This document shows positions 1-5,134 of a stretch of 8,804 nt of DNA, in pieces. The stretch is from positions 1 to 8,804 of the forward strand of contig JAZNKS010000116.1 of NCBI GenBank assembly GCA_045578725.1, read 5' to 3'. The stretch comes from Flemingiibacterium sp045578725. GTDB taxonomy: Bacteria > Bacillota > Clostridia > Oscillospirales > CAG-272. Both the position numbers and the translations under genes were made by a program. How positions within the stretch are numbered: the first letter of the stretch is position 1; the number at the start of each line of letters is the position of its first letter. The notes beneath the pieces are model-generated. The model searched no databases. It was not told where the DNA came from and worked only from the letters and a program-made list of their open reading frames with translations.

Positions 1-15
1 TGAGGCTTGGTTCCC

Positions 16-199
16 CCCTCTCGGGGAGCCGAAGAAAATCCGGTGTCAAGCCTTCGTCGGAACAGGAGCACCCGCCCAGCCAATTCACGCAAACGCATCC
101 CCCGCCGCTCGAAACAGCCGAAGCGGAACAAATCGGCGGGAGTAAACCCCCGCCCTACAGCCCTCGCGGGGAGCCGAAGCAAATCCGGTGTCAGGCCTT
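16..199. repeat. Direct repeat pair, 39 bp, 145 bp apart
   Basis: Positions 16-54 and 161-199 align over 39 bp with three mismatches (at 21/166, 35/180 and 50/195). Both contain GGGGAGCCGAAG and AATCCGGTGTCA. Coding is unlikely because the intervening sequence differs and no reading frame is kept. The core AGCCG...AAATCCGG loosely resembles the hairpin units near 8517-8546, so this may be a decayed member of the same dispersed family. That link is inference. Confidence 0.75.
135..158 (+). repeat. REP-like hairpin ending CCTAC (copy A)
   Basis: GGCGGG (135-140) pairs with CCCGCC (149-154) across an 8-base loop, followed by CTAC. The reverse complement of 8429-8448 matches 135-154 in 18 of 20 positions and is also followed by CTACGG. 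A third related hairpin ending CCCTACGG lies just after hisE (652-676). This suggests a short palindromic intergenic repeat family. Confidence 0.6.
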
Positions 200-304
200 T
201 GTAACCGAGGAGAGCGCCCCAGCCTCTCCCGACGGGCGAGGCGGCACACCGATTCATCGCCGCACGATCCCGAATAAAACCAATCACAACAGGAGAAAAT
301 CAAC

Positions 305-634
305 ATGAACGACAATGTACTTCGCGAGCTTTATGAAACCGTAGCCGACCGCAAGGTCAATCCCGAGGAAGGCTCTTATACCTGCTATCTGTTTGCACAG
401 GGCCTCAATAAGATCCTCAAGAAGGTCGGCGAGGAATCCGCCGAAACGATCATCGCCGCCAAGAACGGCGACAACGAGGAGCTGAAGAATGAAATCAGCG
501 ACCTTCTGTACCATCTGGTGGTGCTGATGAATCAGCAGGAGCTTCCCCTTGACGAGGTTCTCGGCGAGCTGGATGCCCGCTCGAAGAAGATCGGCAATCT
601 CAAGGTCATGAAGAAGGTTGACCGCAATACCTGA
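305..634 (+). CDS. hisE: Phosphoribosyl-ATP pyrophosphatase (HisE)
   Basis: HisE hydrolyses phosphoribosyl-ATP to phosphoribosyl-AMP and pyrophosphate, the second step of histidine biosynthesis, in the cytoplasm. The 109-residue product has the length of stand-alone HisE and the all-alpha MazG-like fold signature. Residues 16-30 carry the family's RK....GSYT..LF segment. Residues 41-47 (VGEESAE) and 62-70 (NEISDLLYH) carry the metal-binding acidic residues E43, E44, E47, E63 and D66. The ATG at 305 has AGGAGA at 291-296, 8 bases upstream. HisE is often fused to HisI or next to it, but here no other his gene is visible. The gene either ends a his operon lying to the left or stands alone. The next gene is convergent, so hisE is the last gene of its transcript. 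Confidence 0.95.
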   Translation: MNDNVLRELYETVADRKVNPEEGSYTCYLFAQGLNKILKKVGEESAETIIAAKNGDNEELKNEISDLLYHLVVLMNQQELPLDEVLGELDARSKKIGNLKVMKKVDRNT

Positions 635-651
635 CGGCAGCCGTTTGCGGC

Positions 652-676
652 GGGCGAACACAGTTCGCCCCTACGG
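652..676 (+). repeat. Perfect 8-bp hairpin after hisE, REP-like (copy B), possible bidirectional terminator
   Basis: GGGCGAAC (652-659) pairs perfectly with GTTCGCCC (663-670) around an ACA loop, followed by CTACGG. It lies between the convergent ends of hisE (634) and the minus-strand operon (726). There is no T-tract on either strand, so it is not a classical rho-independent terminator. It may slow RNA polymerase or protect 3' ends. The CCCTACGG end links it to the hairpins at 135-158 and 8424-8448. Confidence 0.6.
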
Positions 677-725
677 GGACAGGATGGTTCCCGCCGGTAT
701 GCGCGGAGCGATTGCGGCGGGGCGA

Positions 726-1115
726 TCAGATTTCCCCGGTGGGATGATTTTCGAAATAGGCGGCGCACCGTTTCTGCAGACGGCGCGCCGTCGAATAGCT
801 GACGCACATCCGCATGGCCGCATCCGACAGCGACAGGCCGTAGAGATAATAGAGCCGCATGAACAGCTTGCAGGGAAGCAGCTCCGGCGTTTCCGGCATG
901 GCTTCAATGGCCGCTTCGATGGCGTGCAGGCGCTCCTTCAGCCGGTCGATATCCCGGTTTAAGTTGAGATTCCAATCGTCGTCGAGCGCCTCGCGGCTGA
1001 TGAGGCCGTCGCGGATCTGCTCTTTGGTGCGGGTGCGCTCGGCATCCTTGACCTTGATGGCGCTGAGAAGCCAGCGGTAATTGCCGAACACGGCGAGGGA
1101 AGGGTAGTGAATCAT
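726..1115 (-). CDS. Sigma-region-4-like/phage-type HTH protein of unknown function
   Basis: The 129-residue protein has an N-terminal helical part, a charged coiled-coil-like helix (about residues 52-74), and a C-terminal helix-turn-helix (about 84-117). The latter reads YLYGLSLSDAAMRM then SYSTARRLQKR, like sigma-70 region 4. Proteins of this size and layout sit in Firmicutes phages and conjugative elements as small sigma-like or late-gene activators. I recognise the type but not a named gene. The ATG at 1115 lies 5 bases after the stop of the replication gene. Its ribosome binding site (AAAGGAT) is inside the end of that gene, so the two are co-transcribed and probably translationally coupled. 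No canonical T-tract terminator follows. Function is inferred from fold only; a DNA-binding role is likely. Confidence 0.75.
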   Translation of the reverse strand: MIHYPSLAVFGNYRWLLSAIKVKDAERTRTKEQIRDGLISREALDDDWNLNLNRDIDRLKERLHAIEAAIEAMPETPELLPCKLFMRLYYLYGLSLSDAAMRMCVSYSTARRLQKRCAAYFENHPTGEI

Positions 1116-1120
1116 AATGC

Positions 1121-1915
1121 TTATCCTTTCTGCTTTTTTTCGAGCGCGTCGATGAAATCCTCGAACTGCAGCTCGTTATCGATTTCTTCACTGCTGAGCT
1201 CACGCCAGCCCTCGTATTCCAGCCACTGGGCGGCACTCGGAATCCGGGCGGGCGATTTTTTGTCATAGCCGTGCTTTTTGCTGATCTTTTCGGCGGCGAC
1301 GGCTACACGCCGGGCATCCGGTGAGGACAGGCGGAGGCTTTCCCATTTTATCTTTGCTTCCTCATAGCCATCCTTTCTCGGCCATGAAAGCCAGAAGCGG
1401 AGAAAGTCCGCATTGCCGGATTTTTTTCCGTCAAAGACAGATGTGTTCTGTTCTGTTCTATATATGTGCTCAGAATTTGAGCAACAGTCTGCGCAAGGAT
1501 CTGCGCAACAGTCTGCGCAAGGGGCGGGGGCAGCTTGCGCAGAATCTGAGCAAGGATCTGCGCAAGCGGAAGCCTCCGGAGCATGGTTTTTGGAACCGGT
1601 CGATTTCTTTTTTTCAGGCTTATTGAATGTGTCCGGCTCCAATGGGACAAGAACATATTCCGGTAAATCGGTTTGCCTGCGCGGCCTCATGATCAGATAT
1701 CCGCAATCGATCAGCTCCTGCCGGGCACGGCGCATACTGTTCGCACTCAAATGGCATTCGCCGGCCAGAACGCCGCCGCTCAATACCAGGGACGGCGGGA
1801 AGCGCAGGCGATTGAAATATTCCAATAAAACCGTATACAGCGCGATGGCTCCTGCCGAGAGCGGCACCAGCTTTCGCTTCAGATTGAATCCGATGAACTG
1901 TCGGATCAGCGTCAT
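1121..1915 (-). CDS. Phage/plasmid-type replication initiator (winged-helix replisome organizer)
   Basis: The 264-residue protein has the two-part layout of Gram-positive phage and mobile-element replication proteins. Residues 1-95 form a winged helix-turn-helix (SAGAIALYTVLLEYFN, then SANSMRRARQELIDCGYL). Residues 96-165 are a low-complexity linker. Residues 170-245 match the typical C-terminal part of these proteins: FLRFWLSWPRKDGYEEA, a W-containing helix, then AAQWLEYEGWREL. Residues 118-145 hold eight cysteines in CADP/CADC tetrads, encoded by a 12-bp DNA repeat. The ATG at 1915 follows TGGAGGG with 8-base spacing. The protein likely binds DNA and loads the host helicase, perhaps on sites inside its own gene. 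It is first in a two-gene operon with its own promoter. No integrase, relaxase or capsid gene is nearby, so this looks like an orphan module. Confidence 0.8.
   Translation of the reverse strand: MTLIRQFIGFNLKRKLVPLSAGAIALYTVLLEYFNRLRFPPSLVLSGGVLAGECHLSANSMRRARQELIDCGYLIMRPRRQTDLPEYVLVPLEPDTFNKPEKKKSTGSKNHAPEASACADPCSDSAQAAPAPCADCCADPCADCCSNSEHIYRTEQNTSVFDGKKSGNADFLRFWLSWPRKDGYEEAKIKWESLRLSSPDARRVAVAAEKISKKHGYDKKSPARIPSAAQWLEYEGWRELSSEEIDNELQFEDFIDALEKKQKG
1476..1565. repeat. Iteron-like array, 12-bp period, inside the replication gene; candidate origin
   Basis: The 9-mer TCTGCGCAA occurs at 1488-1496, 1500-1508, 1512-1520 and 1557-1565. Variants are at 1476-1484 (TTTGAGCAA) and 1545-1553 (TCTGAGCAA), and one inverted copy (TTGCGCAGA) is at 1535-1543. 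Direct copies are exactly 12 bp apart at 1476/1488/1500/1512 and again at 1545/1557. The core TGCGCA is itself palindromic. T-rich DNA with a T7 run (1604-1615) lies on one side and an AT-rich stretch (1446-1478) on the other, either of which could be an unwinding element. Phage initiators such as lambda O bind iterons within their own gene; applying that here is inference. Confidence 0.7.
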
Positions 1916-1942
1916 TTGCTATTCCCTCCAAAAATAGAAATG

Positions 1943-1961
1943 CCGGACGCGATGCGCCCGG
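1943..1961 (-). promoter_or_regulatory. Hairpin at the 5' end of the replication-operon mRNA
   Basis: Read on the minus strand, CCGGGCGC pairs with GCGUCCGG around a 3-base AUC loop, giving an 8-bp stem with one G-U pair. The plus-strand version would have an A-C mismatch, so the structure favours minus-strand RNA. It starts within a few bases of the transcription start expected from the -10 box at 1970-1975. It could protect the mRNA 5' end or regulate initiation. The ribosome binding site (about 1923-1929) remains free. Confidence 0.55.
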
Positions 1962-1969
1962 ATGAATCC

Positions 1970-1998
1970 ATTATACCACAGCTTTTCGCCCTGCACAA
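1970..1998 (-). promoter_or_regulatory. Sigma-A promoter of the replication operon (extended -10)
   Basis: On the minus strand, TTGTGC (1998-1993), a 17-bp spacer, and a perfect TATAAT (1975-1970) preceded by TGG form an extended -10 promoter. The expected start is near 1963, giving a leader of about 48 nt. The left arm of a perfect inverted repeat (1977-1985) lies in the spacer, so a repressor bound there would block it. Confidence 0.7.
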
Positions 1999-2021
1999 GG
2001 CGTGCGGCGGATAAAGCTGTG
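1977..2021. promoter_or_regulatory. Perfect 9-bp inverted repeat, possible operator between replication operon and ppk1
   Basis: CACAGCTTT (1977-1985) is the exact reverse complement of AAAGCTGTG (2013-2021). Inner CGCC (1987-1990) and GGCG (2006-2009) can extend the match with a small offset. The left arm sits between the -10 and -35 boxes of the minus-strand promoter. TGCACA (1992-1997), TGTGCA (2018-2023) and GTGCAC (2040-2045) are related short motifs spread through the same region. It may be an operator or a large hairpin; the regulator is unknown. Confidence 0.45.
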
Positions 2022-2036
2022 CAGTTTCGCAAAAAA

Positions 2037-2058
2037 GCCGTGCACTTGCGGGCACGGT
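2037..2058 (+). promoter_or_regulatory. Stem-loop in the ppk1 leader
   Basis: GCCGTGC (2037-2043) pairs with GCACGGT (2052-2058), including one G-U pair, around an 8-base loop. It lies 14 bases upstream of the ppk1 ribosome binding site (GAGGA, 2073-2077). GCTGTGCA (2016-2023) and GCCGTGCA (2037-2044) form an imperfect direct repeat 21 bp apart. No convincing plus-strand -35/-10 pair for ppk1 was found. Confidence 0.4.
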
Positions 2059-2085
2059 ACAAAATCAGAATCGAGGACAACGGAC

Positions 2086-4173
2086 ATGACCAACGGCGTT
2101 TATATCAATCGCGAGCTTTCCTGGCTCCGCTTCAACGAGCGGGTGCTTCTTCAGGCCGCGGCCCCCGAGGTTCCGCTGCTGGAACGGCTGCGGTTTCTGT
2201 CCATTTTTGCATCCAATCTGGATGAATTTTTCATGGTGCGGGCCGGAAGCCTGCACGATCGCTCCCTCCTTCCCGATCTCCCGCCCGACAACAAGACCGG
2301 TCTGTCCGCCGCTGAGCAGCTGGCGATGGTTTATGGCCGGGTGCGCCCCCTGATTTCCCTGCGCGACGGAATCGACCGCCTGCTGGCCGACGAGGCCGGC
2401 ACATGGGGCATCCGCCGCCTTTCCTGGGATGAATTATCCGATTCCGAGAAAAAGCAGGCAAAGCAGTTCTTCAAAAAGGAGCTGGCTCCGCTGGCCGCTC
2501 CCTGCATCATCGACGATATTCACGGCCTGCCCTTCCTTGACAACAAGCGGATCCATGTGCTGGTTTCCATCCGGAACAGCCACCATCACGGCCGGCGCGG
2601 ACGCTGGGGTGTGCTCCCCATGCCGAAGGATGCCCCGTCCATCTGCTTCTTTGAGGGGAAGGAGCTCTGCTATATCCCAACGGAGGAGCTTCTGTTTGCG
2701 CTGGCCCCCGAATGCTTCGGCGGAAAAAAGGACGGCATCCGTTCCCGCCTGCTCTTTCGCGTGACCCGCAATGCCGATATTGCGGTTGCCGAGAATTTCT
2801 CGGACGACCCGGCATCGGAGCTGGATTATCCCACCTATCTGAAAATCCTGCTCAAAAAGCGGGCGAAGCTGGGCGCGATCCGTCTGGAAATCCGCACTCC
2901 CCATGCCATCATGAGCGAAAAGCAGGAAGCCAGGCGACACAAGGCGATTGATTTTCTGCTGACGAGGCTGAATCTCACCCCCGAACAGCTCTATGAAAAC
3001 GTCAGCCCGCTGTCCTGGGATTTTATCTCCCCGCTGATCCGGGCCGGCGCCGAGCGGATGGGGGATGGCGTTTATCAGCCGATTATGCCGACCGAAGCAC
3101 TTGCGGCCGGTGAATCGATCTTCACCCATCTGCGAAGTGAAGATATCCTGATCCACTATCCGTATCACTCGGTCCGCACCTACATGGATTTTCTGAAGGA
3201 GGCGGTCATCGATCCGGATGTGACGGCGATATCGATCACCCTTTACCGGATGAGCAGCCAGTCGCGGATCATCGCCCTCCTGTGCGAGGCTGCCCAGCGC
3301 GGCAAGGAGGTCACGGCGGTTGTTGAGCTGAAGGCCCGCTTTGATGAGGAGAACAATCTGCATTGGGCGGCGTGTCTGGAGGAGGCCGGATGCCGGGTGA
3401 TCTGCGGCATGAACGGTCTGAAGGTGCATTCCAAGGTCACGCTGATCCGCCGCCGGTGCGGGCTGGGATGGGAGCGCTTTGTCCATATCGGAACCGGCAA
3501 CTACAACGAGCAGACGGCAAAGCTTTATACGGATCTCGGCCTGCTGACAAACGATCCCGCCATCGGCGAGGATGCCGAGCGGCTGTTTGAATCCCTGTCA
3601 TCGGGCGAGCTTCGCTCCGATTACGAAACGCTCCCCGTATCGCCGACCACGCTGAAGGACCGGATTCTGTCCGAGATCGGTCATGAAAAGCGCGCGGCTC
3701 TTGAAGGCCGTCCCGCCCGCATCCGGATGAAGATGAACAGCCTGACGGACAAGGACATCATCGATGCGCTGGCTTCGGCCTCCGAAGCCGGCGTGAAGGT
3801 GGAGCTTGTGATCCGCGGCATCTGCTGTCTGTGTCCGGGAATCAAGGGGCTGACGGACAACATCCGCGTGATCAGCATTGTGGGCCGGTATCTGGAGCAC
3901 GCGCGGATCTATCTCTTCGGCGAGGGCGCCGGTCAGCGCGGCTACATCGGCTCGGCGGATCTGATGACCCGCAATACGACACGCCGGATCGAGGTGCTGA
4001 CCCCGATTCGGGACGGACGGCTCCTCGGCCGTCTGCAGGCGATTCTGGAGATGGAGCTGCGCGACAATGTCAAGGCCTCCGAGCTTGGCGCGGACGGTGT
4101 CTATCACCGTATCCGTGCGCCGGGGTATCGGTGTGATTCGCAGGTGGCGCTCTTCGATTTCTGGAAGAACTGA
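2086..4173 (+). CDS. ppk1: Polyphosphate kinase 1
   Basis: Ppk1 reversibly transfers the gamma-phosphate of ATP to inorganic polyphosphate. The 695-residue product fits the family's usual length. It opens with the standard YINRELSWLRFNERVL (residues 6-21). The autophosphorylated histidine is H448 in GLKVHSKVTLI, and the second active-site histidine is H605 in YLEHARIYLFG. HIGTGNYNEQTAKLYTDLGL follows the first, and YIGSADLMTRNTTRRIEV lies near the C-terminus. Together these show both phospholipase-D-like C-terminal domains are complete. An in-frame ATG at 2002 would add 28 unrelated residues. ATG 2086 is preferred because GAGGA (2073-2077) lies 8 bases upstream and the conserved sequence starts right after it. 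The gene is divergent from the replication operon and seems monocistronic. pap, which consumes polyP, lies 2.7 kb downstream. Confidence 0.97.
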   Translation: MTNGVYINRELSWLRFNERVLLQAAAPEVPLLERLRFLSIFASNLDEFFMVRAGSLHDRSLLPDLPPDNKTGLSAAEQLAMVYGRVRPLISLRDGIDRLLADEAGTWGIRRLSWDELSDSEKKQAKQFFKKELAPLAAPCIIDDIHGLPFLDNKRIHVLVSIRNSHHHGRRGRWGVLPMPKDAPSICFFEGKELCYIPTEELLFALAPECFGGKKDGIRSRLLFRVTRNADIAVAENFSDDPASELDYPTYLKILLKKRAKLGAIRLEIRTPHAIMSEKQEARRHKAIDFLLTRLNLTPEQLYENVSPLSWDFISPLIRAGAERMGDGVYQPIMPTEALAAGESIFTHLRSEDILIHYPYHSVRTYMDFLKEAVIDPDVTAISITLYRMSSQSRIIALLCEAAQRGKEVTAVVELKARFDEENNLHWAACLEEAGCRVICGMNGLKVHSKVTLIRRRCGLGWERFVHIGTGNYNEQTAKLYTDLGLLTNDPAIGEDAERLFESLSSGELRSDYETLPVSPTTLKDRILSEIGHEKRAALEGRPARIRMKMNSLTDKDIIDALASASEAGVKVELVIRGICCLCPGIKGLTDNIRVISIVGRYLEHARIYLFGEGAGQRGYIGSADLMTRNTTRRIEVLTPIRDGRLLGRLQAILEMELRDNVKASELGADGVYHRIRAPGYRCDSQVALFDFWKN

Positions 4174-4242
4174 AGGTGGGAATTCCGCCAGCGGGTGAAG
4201 CCTGTTTGCCTCACGCTTGCGGGGGCATCCCGCCTGCCGCCC

Positions 4243-4395
4243 GGCACCGAGGTGCTGAACGCTGTTTGAGCCTAAAACTGCGGAAGAAGGGCGCATTCGC
4301 TGCAAAGCAGCGGTTGGCGATTTGGGCGCACCTCTGTAGATCGCGCCTGGCACCGAGGTGCTGAGCGCTGTTTGAGCCTAAAACTGCGGAAGAAG
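4243..4395. repeat. Direct repeat pair, 47 bp, 106 bp apart
   Basis: 4243-4289 and 4349-4395 are identical at 46 of 47 positions (only A4259/G4365 differ). Each starts GGCACCGAGGTGCTGA and ends CTGCGGAAGAAG. In the second copy the 3' part forms the left half of the hairpin at 4376-4425. In the first, the sequence diverges at 4290 and the pairing half is missing. This looks like a full and a truncated copy of one element. Confidence 0.85.
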
Positions 4396-4425
4396 CGCGT
4401 AAGCGCAATTTCCGCGCATTTAGGC
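4376..4425 (+). repeat. Long interrupted hairpin downstream of ppk1
   Basis: Three stacked stems are separated by symmetric 3x3 internal loops. GCCTAAA (4376-4382) pairs with TTTAGGC (4419-4425), GCGGAA (4386-4391) with TTCCGC (4410-4415), and GCGC (4395-4398) with GCGC (4403-4406), capped by GTAA, a GNRA-type tetraloop. All pairs are Watson-Crick, so either strand could fold. No U-tract follows. It may be a structured 3'UTR element or a mobile palindromic repeat. Confidence 0.6.
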
Positions 4426-4475
4426 CTACTCGCGCGGGAGCGCGTCTCGCGTCCCACGGAGGAAGCCGGGAGAGC

Positions 4476-4526
4476 TCGAGAGGGTGGGAAACCAGAGCGT
4501 GTAGCGGCGGTGTCCCATCCTCTCGA
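4476..4526 (+). other. 14-bp stem-loop in the ppk1 downstream region
   Basis: 4476-4489 pairs with 4513-4526 over 14 bp with a single G-U wobble (G4484-T4518) and a 23-base loop. The wobble would be a C-A mismatch in minus-strand RNA, so the structure favours plus-strand transcripts, the ppk1 direction. A smaller bulged hairpin (GGGA/TCCC and CGCG/CGCG, 4436-4455) precedes it. Confidence 0.55.
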
Positions 4527-4536
4527 TGAACCGAAA

Positions 4537-4641
4537 CAAGTTTAGCTTGACTATATTTTGTAGCAAACAATCAAGTCTACACAAACAATCCTTTGTAGAA
4601 AGCAGGCAAGTCCGCGCAAACTCCCTTTTTCCCGCAAAAGG
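4537..4641. repeat. Degenerate 35-bp tandem repeat, three units
   Basis: CAAGTY recurs at exactly 35-bp steps (4537, 4572, 4607). Unit 1 and unit 2 share 22 of 35 positions, including TTTTGTAG or CTTTGTAG near the end. Units 2 and 3 share 20 of 35, including CAAGTC and CAAAC. TTTGTAG (4557-4563 and 4592-4598) can pair with CTACA-AAA (4577-4585, one bulge) in either direction, so two mutually exclusive stems are possible. The stretch is AT-richer than its surroundings. Confidence 0.55.
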
Positions 4642-4656
4642 AACCGCCGCAGATCC

Positions 4657-4684
4657 ATTGATTCTGCAGAATCGATCGCTTTTT
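4657..4684 (+). terminator. Weak terminator-like hairpin
   Basis: ATTGATTC (4657-4664) pairs with GAATCGAT (4669-4676), with one G-U, around a TGCA loop; the core is a perfect 14-bp palindrome. It is followed by CGC and five T residues (4680-4684). The AT-rich stem makes it weak, but it is the first hairpin plus T-tract downstream of ppk1 on the plus strand. Confidence 0.35.
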
Positions 4685-4756
4685 AGTCTGCCGGCGATAT
4701 CGATTGATACCAAGAGCGATTCCCCAAAGGAGAAGGACGGATGGGGGAGAACACCT

Positions 4757-5134
4757 ACGGTTTTCTCCCCCCTACCATCCTCCTCCTCTGGACTCCTCCA
4801 CCATTACCCCTCTCATTCCCATCAACAGTGGGTACAGCTGGCCGCCCCACATTCAGCGGGCCACGGGAAGTTCGTGGTTCGACTCCCCGCCCGACGGAAG
4901 GTTCGCGAAGCGGGCACGCCGTTCAGGTTCGCCGCGGATTGCATTGGTGGAATCGCTTGGGAAGCGGGCGGCTCACATTCACGGCGCGCAGGCGCTATAG
5001 CGCCATAATGTACGGCTGCACGGGATGCGCCGGAATTGGGCCTCTGGCCCTCTCCGGCTGGGTGGCTTTGGAGCGCTTGACTACGAAATGCGTCGGAATT
5101 GCGCTTATGGCGCTGTGCGCCTGCGCGCTCCGGC
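4757..5134 (+). repeat. Left arm of a ~350-bp inverted repeat flanking spoIIA-pap
   Basis: 4757-4980 aligns without gaps to the reverse complement of 8581-8804, with long identical blocks (for example 4757-4825 and 4885-4920). The match continues, with a small insertion around 4990-5008, to about 5134 against 8455. The arm contains a pyrimidine-rich tract (4764-4826), a GGTTCGACTCC motif (4876-4886) and the hairpin units at 5029-5134. A GGGGGAGAA/TTCTCCCCC hairpin (4743-4751/4763-4771) straddles its outer edge. Mismatches show no coding pattern. It is probably a dispersed non-coding element present in two opposed copies. Confidence 0.85.

Larger units (their letters stand above)
1..304. other. 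Non-coding, repeat-rich stretch upstream of hisE
   Basis: I see no convincing gene here. The short open frames on both strands are low-complexity (Arg/Pro/Ser-rich), have no good ribosome binding site, and lie over repeats. The stretch holds two copies of a 39-bp direct repeat (16-54 and 161-199), a GC-rich hairpin at 135-154, and a 6-bp stem at 209-214/224-229. The last 15 bases carry the hisE ribosome binding site. No clear sigma-A promoter for hisE could be recognised, so hisE may be read from an upstream his gene outside the window. Confidence 0.7.
4174..4740. other. Non-coding, structure- and repeat-rich stretch downstream of ppk1
   Basis: I see no credible gene in these 567 bases. They contain, in order: a 5-bp stem right after the ppk1 stop (4175-4179/4185-4189), a 47-bp direct repeat (4243-4289 and 4349-4395), a 6-bp hairpin (4298-4303/4307-4312), a long interrupted hairpin (4376-4425), a bulged GC hairpin (4436-4455), a 14-bp stem (4476-4526), a degenerate 35-bp tandem repeat (4537-4641) and a weak terminator-like hairpin (4657-4684). 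The first U-tract after ppk1 is near 4626, so a ppk1 transcript could run through all of this. Confidence 0.65.

Noticed and set aside
7..315. Small open frames at 7-204 (+) and 85-315 (-)
   Set aside because: They overlie direct repeats and hairpins, lack ribosome binding sites and show no domain.
1321..1937. Plus-strand frames over the replication gene
   Set aside because: Low-complexity translations of the iteron array on the wrong strand; the minus frame has the domains and the ribosome binding site.
1971..1980. DnaA box
   Set aside because: TTATACCACA has one extra base relative to TTATNCACA, and it overlaps the -10 box of a better supported promoter.
2434..3486. 350-residue minus-strand open frame
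   Set aside because: Fully antisense to ppk1, which has complete motifs; no ribosome binding site or domain seen.
3598..4353. 251-residue minus-strand open frame over the ppk1 end and the direct repeats
   Set aside because: Antisense to ppk1 and continuing into repeats; shadow frame.
4537..4641. CRISPR array
   Set aside because: The 35-bp units are contiguous and diverged, with no spacer structure and no cas gene nearby.
4815..4900. tRNA gene
   Set aside because: Only the T-arm consensus is present. No acceptor stem, D-arm or anticodon arm could be paired, so it is not a working tRNA.
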